This document shows, one piece after another, positions 33,607-42,498 of a stretch of 64,000 nt of DNA. This DNA is from Curtobacterium luteum (GTDB taxonomy: Bacteria; Actinomycetota; Actinomycetes; Actinomycetales; Microbacteriaceae): positions 62,001-126,000 of the forward strand of contig NZ_LDQC01000002.1 in the NCBI RefSeq assembly GCF_001475545.1, given 5' to 3'. Made by a program: the position numbers and the translations under genes. Below the pieces are notes generated by a model. The model was given only the letters and a program-made list of their open reading frames with translations. It was not told where the DNA came from and searched no databases. The stretch's first letter is position 1. Every line of letters starts with the position of its first letter.

Positions 33607-33652
33607 GGACGGGAGGCACGGCATGGCTGGACAGCGCACCGCACCTCCCACG
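33607..33652. repeat. GGAGGC palindromic element, copy 7 (donates lacI start)
   Basis: Left arm GGACGGGAGGCACGG and right arm CCGCACCTCCCACGG enclose the ATG at 33623. GGAGG at 33612-33616 is the Shine-Dalgarno six bases before that ATG, and CCTCC at 33644-33648 can pair with it. The layout is identical to that at crtI. Confidence 0.8.
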
Positions 33653-34729
33653 GTGTACGACGTGGCCTCCGCGGCCGGTGTCTCCATCGCCACCGTTTCG
33701 CGCGTGCTCCGCACGCCCGACGCCGTCCGCGAGGCCACCCGCGACCGCGTGCAGGCGGCTATCCGGACGCTCGGGTACGTGCCCTCCGGCAACGCGCGAG
33801 CCCTCGCCGGGAAGCGCACCGGCGTGGTCGGACTCCTGCTCCCGGGATTCGACGTCGTCCCGGACGAGCGACCGGACCTGGTGACGGACGGCGGCGTCCG
33901 CGTGGTCGACGACCGCCGGCACGTCACGCAGCCGTTCTCCTCGAACCTCTACTTCGACGAGGTGCTCCGCGGAGCCGAGGTCGAAGCATGGCAACGCGGC
34001 CTCGCCCTCATGGTCGCTGCCGGGCGTGGCCCGTCGCGCGACGTCATCGTGAACGACGTCGCCGGACGTGTCGACGGCCTCGCCGTGCTGGCGCAGACGG
34101 TCCCGGACGAGCTGCTCGAGCACGTCGCCCGACGCATCCCCGTGGTGGTGCTCGCGGACGACCGGCGCTCGCACGGCTTCGACTCGGTGAGCGTGGACAA
34201 CGCCGCGGGCATGCGGACGGTGGTGTCGCACGTGGTGGGGCGGCTCGGCATCCGCTCGATCGCGTACGTCGCCGGTCCGATCGACTCGCCGGACGACATG
34301 GAGCGCGCGGCGGGCTTCCGCGCCGCCCTCGTCGAACACGGGGTGGACCCGGCCGACGTGCCCGTCGTGCACGGCGACTTCGGCCGGGCCCGAGCACGGG
34401 AGCTCGCGTCGGCGCTCTTCGAGGGTGACGTCCCCCGTGCGGTCGTCTGCTCGAACGACCAGTCGGCGCTCGGGGTGCTCGACGCGGCGACCACCCTCGG
34501 CATCCGGGTGCCGGAGGACGTCGTCGTCACCGGGTTCGACGGCATCGACGCAGGGCGCTTCTCGCAGCCGCGCCTCACGACCGTGCACCAACCGATGGGT
34601 GAACTCGGCCGTGCCGCCGTCCGGGCGATCGTCGAGCGGCTCACCCACCCCGACGGCCCGCCGCGCGCCGTGCGCCTGCCGGTCGAGGTGCTGCTCCGCG
34701 AGAGCTGCCCGCCCGTGCTCGACGCCTGA
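33623..34729 (+). CDS. LacI-family transcriptional regulator
   Basis: 368 residues. LacI HTH at ~10-35 (VYDVASAAGVSIATVSRVL), then the hinge and a sugar-binding domain with an unusually long stretch of charged residues around 75-105 (DVVPDERPDLV…RRHVTQPFSS) before the usual NLYFDEVLRGAE. Located immediately upstream of the oligopeptide-type ABC/GH1 operon on the same strand, whose promoter has a LacI-type palindrome; it is the likely repressor. The start codon, ribosome-binding site and first residues lie in a palindromic element. Confidence 0.93.
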   Translation: MAGQRTAPPTVYDVASAAGVSIATVSRVLRTPDAVREATRDRVQAAIRTLGYVPSGNARALAGKRTGVVGLLLPGFDVVPDERPDLVTDGGVRVVDDRRHVTQPFSSNLYFDEVLRGAEVEAWQRGLALMVAAGRGPSRDVIVNDVAGRVDGLAVLAQTVPDELLEHVARRIPVVVLADDRRSHGFDSVSVDNAAGMRTVVSHVVGRLGIRSIAYVAGPIDSPDDMERAAGFRAALVEHGVDPADVPVVHGDFGRARARELASALFEGDVPRAVVCSNDQSALGVLDAATTLGIRVPEDVVVTGFDGIDAGRFSQPRLTTVHQPMGELGRAAVRAIVERLTHPDGPPRAVRLPVEVLLRESCPPVLDA

Positions 34730-34773
34730 CGGCCCCGATCGCCGTGTTCCACCCCGCCAATCAAAGTCGATGG

Positions 34774-34802
34774 TTGCACGTCGCGATGTAAGCGCATACA
34801 TT
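34774..34802 (+). promoter_or_regulatory. Promoter with embedded LacI-type operator
   Basis: TTGCAC (34774-34779), a 17-bp spacer and TACATT (34797-34802) form a good promoter. The 16-bp imperfect palindrome ATGTAAGCGCATACAT (34786-34801) covers the spacer and the -10, so a bound repressor would exclude polymerase. It drives the SBP/permease/permease/ATPase/hydrolase/GH1 operon. Confidence 0.75.
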
Positions 34803-34839
34803 GAGTGAGTACCGAATCGACACGGAGGTCGACCGAGCA

Positions 34840-36633
34840 ATGACGCTTCCCCCACAGCGCATGCGCGAGCCAGGCACGCGCGAGCCAGCGGACGCGCAGG
34901 CGTCCGCCCCGCGCGCAGCCCGCGGCACCCGCGCCGCCCGTCCCCGCCGACGCGGCCGTCTCCTCGCCGCCCTGGCCGGGGTCGCCGTCGTGGCCCTCGC
35001 GGCCAGCGGCTGCAGCATCCAGGTCCGCTCCCAGCCGGACCCGAGCATCGGCAAGGACACGATGCTCATCAACGCCGACCACGGCAACCCGCTGTTCGAC
35101 CGCAACTTCAACCCGTACATCTCCAACGCTCGAACCGCGAGCAAGTGGATGTACGAGCCGTTGATCGAGGTCAACCCGCTCGACGGCAAGGGCACCCCGT
35201 GGCTCGCGAGCAGCTGGACCCAGCCGGACGCCCGCACGATCGACATGACGATCCGCAAGGGCGTCGAGTGGTCGAACGGCGACCCCTTCAGCGCGAAGGA
35301 CGTCGTCTTCACGTTCGACCTGCTCAAGAAGTTCCCCGCGATGGACATCAAGGGAGCCTGGCAGCACATCGACCGCATCGAGCAGGACGGCGACCACGTC
35401 GTCTTCCACCTCAAGAGCGACGACGTGCCGAGCCTCAACATCATCGGCGCGACGTACATCCTCGGCGAGCAGCACTGGGGGAAGGTCAAGGACCCGACCA
35501 CGTGGCGCGACCCGAACCCGGTCGGTACCGGCCCGTTCGTGCTCGGCAACTACACCGACCAGCAGTACTCGATGGACAAGAACCCGCGGTACTGGCAGGC
35601 CGACAAGATCGCCATCAAGCACCTCATCCTCCCGGCGACGAACACGCAGCTCGACACCGTCACCCGAGGTTACGACTGGGCGTACTCGTTCATCTCCGAC
35701 GTCAAGGGCACGTGGGGCGCTGCGTCGAAGACCAACACGTGGTGGTTCCCGGCCGGCGGTGTCATCGGTCTCGTGCCGAACCTCACGAAGGCGCCGTACA
35801 ACGACGTCAACGTCCGCAAGGGCATCTCGTACGCCCTGGACCGGAAGGACATCGCCGAGACCGCGACCGAGGGCAACCTGTCCGCGGCCGGTCAGACCGG
35901 CCTCATCCTGCCCAACCAGGAGCAGTACCTCGATCCGTCCATCCCGGACAAGGGGATGATCACGCAGGACACGAAGCGGTCCCTGCAGGAGTTCGCGAAG
36001 TCCGGCTACACCCAGCAGGGCGGCAAGCTCGTGAAGGACGGCAAGCAGCTGACCATCACGATCATGACCGCGAACGGCTACTCCGACTGGCTCCGTGCGG
36101 CCCAGCAGGTGCAGCGCGACCTCACCGCGATCGGCATCAAGGTGTCGCTCCAGGCGCCGCAGCCCGCCGGGTACCAGGCCAACCTCAACAACGGCAAGTT
36201 CGACATGGCCATGGGCGGCATGGGCAACGGTGACGTCTACCAGGCCTTCAACTCGCTGCTGTCGAGCGACTTCTACCAGCCCGTCGGCAAGTCGACGGTG
36301 AACAACTACGAGCGCTACAAGAACGCCGACACCCAGGCGCTCCTCGACGAGTACAAGGCGACGACGGACGAGTCCCGGCAGCGAACGATCCTGCACCAGC
36401 TGCAGAACATCGTCTACGACGACGTCCCGGTCATCGGCATGTACTACGGCGGTCTCTGGGGTCTGTTCAACACGAACAAGTTCGTCGGCTGGCCGAGCGC
36501 GGAGGACCCCTACATGGCACCGCAGAACTACGACTCGGCTCCGCTGCTGATCTTCTCGAAGCTCCGGCTCCGGGACAGCGCGGCGGGCAAGGAGATCCCG
36601 CGAGAGCAGCAGCAGCAGGAGGCAGGCAAGTGA
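34840..36633 (+). CDS. ABC substrate-binding lipoprotein, family 5 (oligopeptide/oligosaccharide)
   Basis: 597 residues. A charged ~40-residue N-terminus precedes a hydrophobic segment and the lipobox LAASGC, so the mature protein is lipid-anchored outside. The rest is the SBP_bac_5 fold (DPFSAKDVVFTFDLL, and YALDRKDIAETATEG). Members bind peptides, nickel or, in many plant-associated actinobacteria, cello- and xylo-oligosaccharides; the GH1 gene in the operon favours oligosaccharides. ATG 34840 has GGAGG eleven bases upstream. GTGA overlap leads into the first permease. Confidence 0.9.
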   Translation: MTLPPQRMREPGTREPADAQASAPRAARGTRAARPRRRGRLLAALAGVAVVALAASGCSIQVRSQPDPSIGKDTMLINADHGNPLFDRNFNPYISNARTASKWMYEPLIEVNPLDGKGTPWLASSWTQPDARTIDMTIRKGVEWSNGDPFSAKDVVFTFDLLKKFPAMDIKGAWQHIDRIEQDGDHVVFHLKSDDVPSLNIIGATYILGEQHWGKVKDPTTWRDPNPVGTGPFVLGNYTDQQYSMDKNPRYWQADKIAIKHLILPATNTQLDTVTRGYDWAYSFISDVKGTWGAASKTNTWWFPAGGVIGLVPNLTKAPYNDVNVRKGISYALDRKDIAETATEGNLSAAGQTGLILPNQEQYLDPSIPDKGMITQDTKRSLQEFAKSGYTQQGGKLVKDGKQLTITIMTANGYSDWLRAAQQVQRDLTAIGIKVSLQAPQPAGYQANLNNGKFDMAMGGMGNGDVYQAFNSLLSSDFYQPVGKSTVNNYERYKNADTQALLDEYKATTDESRQRTILHQLQNIVYDDVPVIGMYYGGLWGLFNTNKFVGWPSAEDPYMAPQNYDSAPLLIFSKLRLRDSAAGKEIPREQQQQEAGK

Positions 36634-37610
36634 AGTACCTCCTCCAGAAACTCGTCCTGTTCGTCCTGACCCTCTGGGCCGCGGTCACGCTGAACTTCGT
36701 GCTCCCGCGCCTCATGCCGGGCAGCCCGACGGACGCCGCACTCGCGAAGCTCAGCCAGAACGGCCCCGTCACCGACGCCACGAAGAAAGCGATCGAGGCC
36801 CAGCTCGGCGTCCCGAGCGGCAACCTCTGGGACCAGTACGTCAGCTACCTGCACCAGGTCGTCACCCTCGACTTCGGCACGAGCTACACATTCTACCCGC
36901 AGCCCGTCGGCGACCTCGTGGCCCAGGCCCTGCCGTACACGCTGATCCTCGTCGGCGTCGTGACGATCCTGGCCTTCGTGCTCGGCACCCTGATCGGGGT
37001 CGGCGCGGCGTGGAAGCGCGGCACCTGGCTCGACTCGCTCCCGACCCTGTCCGGCAGCTTCATGTCGACGTTCCCGTACTTCTGGACGGCGCTCCTGCTG
37101 CTGTTCTTCCTCGGCTACGTCCTGCACTGGTTCCCGACGACCGGCGCCTACTCGGCCACGATCACCCCGGGGTTCAGTGGACAGTTCATCGGCGACGCTC
37201 TGCAGCACGCGATGCTGCCGGCCATCACCATCCTCGTGACGAGCCTCGGCGGCTGGATCATCGGCATGCGCAACGCGATGATCAACACCCTCGGCGACGA
37301 CTACGTCACCTTCGCCGAGGCCAACGGGCTCCGCGGCCGCACGGTCGCCGTCCGGTACGCCGCGCGGAACGCGATCCTGCCGAACCTCACCGGCTTCGGC
37401 CTCGCGCTCGGCGGTGTCGTCGGCGGATCGGTGCTCGTGGAGCAGGTGTTCGGCTACCCGGGCATCGGCTACCTGCTGTTCAACGCCGTGATCGGGCAGG
37501 ACTACCCGCTCATGCAGGCCCTCTTCCTGATGATCACCGTGTCGGTGCTCATCGCCAACTTCATCGTGGACGTCCTGTACGGCGTCCTGGACCCGAGGAC
37601 GCGCCGATGA
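36630..37610 (+). CDS. ABC transporter permease, DppB type
   Basis: 326 residues with six membrane helices and the large periplasmic loop after helix 1 that marks DppB/OppB subunits (PRLMPGSPTDAALAKL). The EAA-type loop is near FAEANGLRGRTVAVRYAARNA. Pairs with the following DppC-type permease. GTG start overlaps the SBP stop and the ATG of the next gene overlaps its stop, so the operon is translated as a coupled unit. Confidence 0.92.
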   Translation: MKYLLQKLVLFVLTLWAAVTLNFVLPRLMPGSPTDAALAKLSQNGPVTDATKKAIEAQLGVPSGNLWDQYVSYLHQVVTLDFGTSYTFYPQPVGDLVAQALPYTLILVGVVTILAFVLGTLIGVGAAWKRGTWLDSLPTLSGSFMSTFPYFWTALLLLFFLGYVLHWFPTTGAYSATITPGFSGQFIGDALQHAMLPAITILVTSLGGWIIGMRNAMINTLGDDYVTFAEANGLRGRTVAVRYAARNAILPNLTGFGLALGGVVGGSVLVEQVFGYPGIGYLLFNAVIGQDYPLMQALFLMITVSVLIANFIVDVLYGVLDPRTRR

Positions 37611-38560
37611 CCACGACCAAGACACCGGACACCACGGTCGCAGTACGCACGCAAGAAGAACGACAAGCCGCCCCGAGCAAGCTCCGAGCCGCCGCCCGCC
37701 AGTTCGGCGTCGTGTGGAGCAACACCAAGGCCCGCGTCGGCATCATCATCCTCGGCGTCTTCGTCGTCGTGGCGATCGCCGCCCCGGTCCTCGCCCCCTA
37801 CGGCGCGAGCCAGAACGGCTTCGCCCGCAGCGCCGACGCCACCTGGGCCCACTGGATGGGCACCACCGCGGCCGGCGAGGACGTCCTCTCCCAGCTCATC
37901 TACGGCGCCCGGGTCTCCGTGCTCGTCGGCGCGGTCGCGGGCTTCCTGTCCACGCTCGTCGCCGTCGCGATCGGCCTGAGCTGGGGCTACATCCGTGGCT
38001 GGGTCGCCGAGGTCATCGGGTTCATCGTGAACCTCTTCCTCGTCATCCCCGGTCTGCCGCTCATGATCGTCATCGCGGCGTACCTGCAGAACGGCGGCAT
38101 CGCGGTCATCATCGCCGTGATCGTCGTGACGGGTTGGGCCTGGGGCGCTCGCGTCCTCCGGAGCCAGACGCAGTCCCTGCGGAGCCGTGACTTCGTGACG
38201 GCCGCGCAGTTCTCCGGCGACGGCGCCACGCGCATCGTCTTCCGCGAGATCCTGCCGAACATGACGAGCCTGATCGTCGGCAGCTTCTTCGGTGCGGCGA
38301 CCAGCGCGATCCTCGCCGAGGCCGGCCTCGAGTTCCTCGGCCTCGGTGACTCGTCGATCGTCAGCTGGGGCACGATCCTCTACTGGGCGCAGAACTCGAA
38401 CGCCCTGCTCACCGGTCAGTGGATCCTGCTGTTCGCACCCGGCCTCTGCATCGCCCTCCTGGCGATGAGCCTGACCCTCATCAACTTCGGCGTCGACGCC
38501 GTGTCCAACCCGCGGCTGCGCGAGGGCGCGCGCCGCAAGCGCAAGGAGGCCACCGCATGA
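37607..38560 (+). CDS. ABC transporter permease, DppC type
   Basis: 317 residues: cytoplasmic N-terminus of ~45, a first helix, the loop containing HWMGTTAAGEDVLSQLIYGA typical of OppC_N/DppC proteins (usually GTD-GRDVLSR), and five further helices. The ATPase-docking loop is FVTAAQFSGDGATRIVFREI. Forms the membrane channel with the DppB-type partner. Overlaps both neighbours by 4 bp. Confidence 0.92.
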   Translation: MTTTKTPDTTVAVRTQEERQAAPSKLRAAARQFGVVWSNTKARVGIIILGVFVVVAIAAPVLAPYGASQNGFARSADATWAHWMGTTAAGEDVLSQLIYGARVSVLVGAVAGFLSTLVAVAIGLSWGYIRGWVAEVIGFIVNLFLVIPGLPLMIVIAAYLQNGGIAVIIAVIVVTGWAWGARVLRSQTQSLRSRDFVTAAQFSGDGATRIVFREILPNMTSLIVGSFFGAATSAILAEAGLEFLGLGDSSIVSWGTILYWAQNSNALLTGQWILLFAPGLCIALLAMSLTLINFGVDAVSNPRLREGARRKRKEATA

Positions 38561-40353
38561 GCGGCGCACCCACGCACGCAGCAGACGGCCGGGAGGCCCG
38601 TGGCGGCGCCGCCACGCGCCTCCCGTCCGACGATCGCGTCACCACGAACGCCACGCACGACGTCCTGCTGGACGTCCGCGACCTGTCGGTCGTCTACGAG
38701 TCCGCCGGCCAGGAGGCCGTCCAGGCCGTCGACCACGTGTCGTTCTCCCTGCGGAAGGGCGAGTTCGTCGGCCTCGTGGGGGAGTCCGGCTCCGGCAAGT
38801 CGACCCTCGGCTACGCGCTGACGCGGCTGCAGAAGTCGCCGGCGCGCACCAACGGCGGCAACATCGTCTTCGCCGGCCGCGACATCCGCGACCTCGACGA
38901 CGAAGCGCTCCGCCAGCAGCGGCAGGGCGGGTTCGCGATGGTGCTGCAGTCCGGCATGAACGCGCTCAACCCGGTCCGGACGGTCCGCAACCACTTCATC
39001 GACGTGTTCAAGGCCCACGGCCACGTGCCGCGCGAGCGCTGGGACGCCCGGATGCGGGAGCTCGTCGAGAAGGTGAAGCTCCCCGCCACGATGCTCGCCC
39101 GCTACCCCGGGGAGCTCTCCGGCGGCATGCGGCAGCGCGTGTCGATCGCCCTCGCGCTGTCACTCGAACCGCGCCTCATGGTGTTCGACGAGCCGACAAC
39201 GGCGCTCGACGTCCTCGTGCAGCACGCCGTGATGGACACCATCATCGAGCTGCAGCAGTCCGAGGGCTTCACGGCGGTCCTCATCAGCCACGACCTCGGC
39301 ATCGTCCTCGAGGCCACGGAGCGCGTGCTCGTCATGCACGAGGGGCGGATCGTCGAGGACGGCGGGTCGAAGGAGATCCTGCGCGACCCGCAGGACGACT
39401 ACACGAAGATGCTGCTGTCGCACTACGCCGACCCGCGCGCTTCGGTGGTGAGCCTGCCCGGCTTCCCGGACCGGTCGCTCCGCTCGTCCGAGGGCGCGAC
39501 GCGACAGGAGACGACGTCGTCGTTCAGCACCGTCGGCTCGCGGGAGCGTTCTGCCGCCCGCAACCCGGTCGTCGTCGACCACCTCGTGAAGACGTACCCG
39601 GCACCCCGCCGCGGCGAGCAGCCCGTCCAGGCCGTGCGCGACGTCTCGTTCACCCTCGAGCCCGGGCAGTCGCTCGCCCTCGTCGGCCAGTCCGGCTCGG
39701 GCAAGTCGACGATCGCGAAGATGCTCACCGGGGTCGAGAAGCCGACCACCGGCACCGTCCGGTTCGGAGACACCGACGTGGCGAAGCTCGGCAGGCGTGG
39801 CCTGAAGGACCTGCGCTCCGAGGTGCAGATGGTGTTCCAGGACCCGTACGCGGCGCTCAACCCGCTGCACACCGTCGAGTACATCCTCTCCCGGCCGATC
39901 GCGAACTACACGGACCTCCGCGGCCGCGACGCCCGACGTCGGATGCTCGAACTCCTCGAGACCGTCGGGCTGACGCCCGTCGAGCAGTTCGCGCAGAAGC
40001 TCCCGCACCAGCTCTCCGGCGGGCAGCGGCAGCGCGTCGTCATCGCACGGGCGCTCGCGAGCGACCCGCAGGTGATCATCGCCGACGAGCCCGTCTCGAT
40101 GCTCGACGTCACGCTCCGCGCCGGGGTGCTCGCGCTCCTCGAGGACCTGCGCGAGCAGTGGGGCGTCTCGCTCCTCTACATCACGCACGACCTGCTGAGT
40201 GCACGCCTCATCACGGACGACATCATGGTGCTGCACGACGGCGCCGTGGTCGAACGGGGCCGCACGGCCGAGGTGCTGCAGGACCCGCAGGACCCGTACA
40301 CGGTGGCGCTGCTCGACGCGGTGCCGAACCCCCGAAGGGCACTGCTGGCATGA
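38557..40353 (+). CDS. Fused double ABC ATPase (DppD-DppF)
   Basis: 598 residues containing two complete nucleotide-binding domains. First: Walker A GESGSGKS (~residue 75), signature LSGGMRQRV, Walker B LMVFDEPTTALD. Second: Walker A GQSGSGKS (~385), signature LSGGQRQRVVIARAL, then IIADEPVSMLD. The oligopeptide importer thus needs only this one ATPase polypeptide. Residues ~8-25 (around DGREARGGAATRLPSDD) come from a palindromic element in the coding sequence and lie before the first domain, so they are likely tolerated. Start overlaps the permease stop. Confidence 0.92.
   Translation: MSGAPTHAADGREARGGAATRLPSDDRVTTNATHDVLLDVRDLSVVYESAGQEAVQAVDHVSFSLRKGEFVGLVGESGSGKSTLGYALTRLQKSPARTNGGNIVFAGRDIRDLDDEALRQQRQGGFAMVLQSGMNALNPVRTVRNHFIDVFKAHGHVPRERWDARMRELVEKVKLPATMLARYPGELSGGMRQRVSIALALSLEPRLMVFDEPTTALDVLVQHAVMDTIIELQQSEGFTAVLISHDLGIVLEATERVLVMHEGRIVEDGGSKEILRDPQDDYTKMLLSHYADPRASVVSLPGFPDRSLRSSEGATRQETTSSFSTVGSRERSAARNPVVVDHLVKTYPAPRRGEQPVQAVRDVSFTLEPGQSLALVGQSGSGKSTIAKMLTGVEKPTTGTVRFGDTDVAKLGRRGLKDLRSEVQMVFQDPYAALNPLHTVEYILSRPIANYTDLRGRDARRRMLELLETVGLTPVEQFAQKLPHQLSGGQRQRVVIARALASDPQVIIADEPVSMLDVTLRAGVLALLEDLREQWGVSLLYITHDLLSARLITDDIMVLHDGAVVERGRTAEVLQDPQDPYTVALLDAVPNPRRALLA
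38584..38629. repeat. GGAGGC palindromic element, copy 8 (translated in an ATPase)
   Basis: Left arm GACGGCCGGGAGGCCCGTGG and right arm CCACGCGCCTCCCGTCC, almost loop-free at the centre (GCGGC/GCCGC). It is fully inside the N-terminal coding region of the double ATPase, between the start codon (38557) and the first domain. Confidence 0.85.
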
Positions 40354-41222
40354 CCACGCTCCACGACTTCCCGACCGTCCCCGCCTTCGGGCACCTCCCC
40401 ACGCCGGAGGGGGTCGACGTCGTCGGCATCGACCTGCCCGTCGGACGCCTCACCGCCTACCGCGTCGTGCCCGCCGGTCCGTCGAAGGGCGTCGTGCTGA
40501 TCGTCCCCGGGTACACCGGGTCGAAGGAGGACTGGCGGACGTTCATGCCGCTCCTGGGCGACGCCGGCTGGACCGCGGTCGCGATCACCCGTCGCGGCCA
40601 GGCGGACTCGGCGCGGGCGTCCGGGCCGTCCGGCTACACCCTGGAGGAAGAGGCAGCCGACGTCGTCCGCGTCGCTGCGCTGCTCGACGACGGCGCGCCC
40701 GTGCACCTCATCGGCCACTCGCTGGGCGGCGTGATCGTCCGCGAGGCCGCCATCGCCTCCCCGGGGTCCTTCCGCGACGTCGTGCAGTTCTGCTCCGGAC
40801 CGTACGGCTGGCCGTACCGCAAGGTCACCGAGCTCACGATCCTGCACGACACCGGCGGGAACCTCCGGCAGCTCTTCGACTCGACGAACCCGCTCTGGGC
40901 GTACCGCCCCGACGCGGAGCTCCCCGACGACCCGCGGTTCGTCCGCGACCGCTTCGACGCGCACGACCCGGCGAGCGTCGTCGCCGGCGGGCACATCCTC
41001 GAGGACCACACCGACTCGTCCGCCGAACTCCGCGCCACCGGCCTCCCGGTCCTCGTCACCCACGGCGAGTGGGACGGTGCCTGGCCCATCCCGTGGCAGC
41101 GGCAGATGGCGGAGGACACCGGCGCGGAGTACGTGGTGATCCCGACGAGCTACCACGGTCCGCAGGTCGAGAACCCGTCGACGACCCTCGCGGTCTTCGA
41201 CACCTTCATGAGCAAGCACTGA
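40350..41222 (+). CDS. Alpha/beta-fold hydrolase
   Basis: 290 residues, no signal peptide. The nucleophile elbow GHSLGG is near residue 125-130, the oxyanion segment PGYTGSKEDW near 53-62, and the late aspartate and histidine in THGEWDG and SYHGPQ. Substrate could be an ester-decorated oligosaccharide (for example an acetylated or feruloylated one) imported by the upstream system; that is inference from position. ATGA overlap with the ATPase stop. The GH1 gene follows with no canonical start codon. Confidence 0.88.
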   Translation: MTTLHDFPTVPAFGHLPTPEGVDVVGIDLPVGRLTAYRVVPAGPSKGVVLIVPGYTGSKEDWRTFMPLLGDAGWTAVAITRRGQADSARASGPSGYTLEEEAADVVRVAALLDDGAPVHLIGHSLGGVIVREAAIASPGSFRDVVQFCSGPYGWPYRKVTELTILHDTGGNLRQLFDSTNPLWAYRPDAELPDDPRFVRDRFDAHDPASVVAGGHILEDHTDSSAELRATGLPVLVTHGEWDGAWPIPWQRQMAEDTGAEYVVIPTSYHGPQVENPSTTLAVFDTFMSKH

Positions 41223-41233
41223 AAGGCCCGATC

Positions 41234-42418
41234 ATCACCACGCTGCAGTTCCCCGACGGCTTCCTCTGGGGTGCCGCCACCGCCGCCCACCAGATCGAGG
41301 GCAACAACGTCGGCTCCAACTGGTGGGTGCACGAGCACGAGCCCGACACCACCATCGTCGAACCGTCCGGCGACGCCGCGGACAGCTACCACCGCTACCG
41401 CGAGGACATCCGCATCGCCGCCGACCTCGGCCTGAACTCCTACCGGTTCAGCATCGAGTGGGCACGCATCGAGCCGGAGCGCGGCTTCGTCTCCCGAGCC
41501 GAGATCGACCACTACCGCCGCATGGTCGAGGCCTGCCACGAGGCCGGCATCGAACCGATCGTCACGCTCATGCACTTCACCGTCCCGCGGTGGTTCGAGC
41601 GCGACGGCTTCTGGCGCGCCGACGACGCGGCCGACCTGTTCGCCCGCTACACCGAGGCCGCGCTGCCCGTCGTGCAGGACGGCGTCCGCTACGTCTGCAC
41701 GATCAACGAGCCGAACATCGCCGCGATGCTCGCCGGGGGAGAGGACGCGTCGAACCTCGTCGCCTACGGCCTCCCGAACCCGGACCTCGGTGTCGCCGAC
41801 GCCCTGCTCGCGTCGCACCAGCGCTCGCGCGAGGTGCTGTCGCAGGTGCCCGGACTGCAGTCCGGCTGGACCATCGCCACGCAGGCCTTCCGATCGAACG
41901 GCGAACCGGGCGCCGACGAGATGCTGAAGAGCTACGGGTACCCGCGCGACGACTGGTACCTCGAGCAGGCTGCCGGCGACGACTTCCTCGGCGTGCAGGC
42001 GTACACCCGCACGTTCATCGGGCCGTCCGGTCCGTTGCCCGTGTCCGCGGAGGTCGAGACGACCCTGACGGGGTGGGAGTTCTACCCCGAGGCCTCAGCC
42101 GACGGACTCCGCAGCGCGTGGGAGCTGTCCGGCCACGTCCCGCTGATGATCACCGAGAACGGGATCGCCACCGCGGACGACACCCGTCGGGTCGCCTACA
42201 CGCAGGGCGCCCTCGAGGGCATCCACCGCTGCATCGAGGACGGCATCGAGGTCCTCGGCTACCAGCACTGGTCGCTCCTCGACAACTACGAGTGGGCCTC
42301 GGGCTTCCGCCCGACCTTCGGGCTCGTCGCGTGGGACCCGGAGACGTTCGAGCGGACGCCGAAGGACTCGGCGCGCTGGTACGGGCGGGTCGCGCAGGCG
42401 AACGCGCTCACGGTCTGA
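41234..42418 (+). CDS. Glycoside hydrolase family 1 (beta-glucosidase-like), non-canonical start
   Basis: 394 residues if initiated at ATC 41234. The GH1 barrel begins at once with LQFPDGFLWGAATAAHQIEG. The acid/base glutamate is in TINEPN (~residue 157) and the nucleophile in ITENG (~307), so the enzyme should cleave beta-glucosides or similar in the cytoplasm. Between the preceding stop (41220-41222) and the family's first residues there is no ATG, GTG or TTG in frame: only ATC at 41231 and 41234, with GAAAGG (41221-41226) seven bases before the second. Shorter than some GH1 enzymes (~440-480). Confidence 0.88.
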   Translation: MTTLQFPDGFLWGAATAAHQIEGNNVGSNWWVHEHEPDTTIVEPSGDAADSYHRYREDIRIAADLGLNSYRFSIEWARIEPERGFVSRAEIDHYRRMVEACHEAGIEPIVTLMHFTVPRWFERDGFWRADDAADLFARYTEAALPVVQDGVRYVCTINEPNIAAMLAGGEDASNLVAYGLPNPDLGVADALLASHQRSREVLSQVPGLQSGWTIATQAFRSNGEPGADEMLKSYGYPRDDWYLEQAAGDDFLGVQAYTRTFIGPSGPLPVSAEVETTLTGWEFYPEASADGLRSAWELSGHVPLMITENGIATADDTRRVAYTQGALEGIHRCIEDGIEVLGYQHWSLLDNYEWASGFRPTFGLVAWDPETFERTPKDSARWYGRVAQANALTV

Positions 42419-42433
42419 GACGGTCGCGTCTTC

Positions 42434-42477
42434 CGGACTGGAGGCTCGGTGCCGGCTGGCACCGAGCCTCCCGTCCG
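42434..42477. repeat. GGAGGC palindromic element, copy 9 (convergent junction)
   Basis: Left arm CGGACTGGAGGCTCGGTGCC and right arm GGCACCGAGCCTCCCGTCCG form a nearly perfect 20-bp stem. It lies between the convergent ends of the GH1 gene (42418) and the ankyrin gene (42499). The GCTCGG/CCGAGC change occurs in both arms, a compensatory pair. Confidence 0.9.
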
Positions 42478-42498
42478 TGTTGCGGTCCGTTCTGCGGT

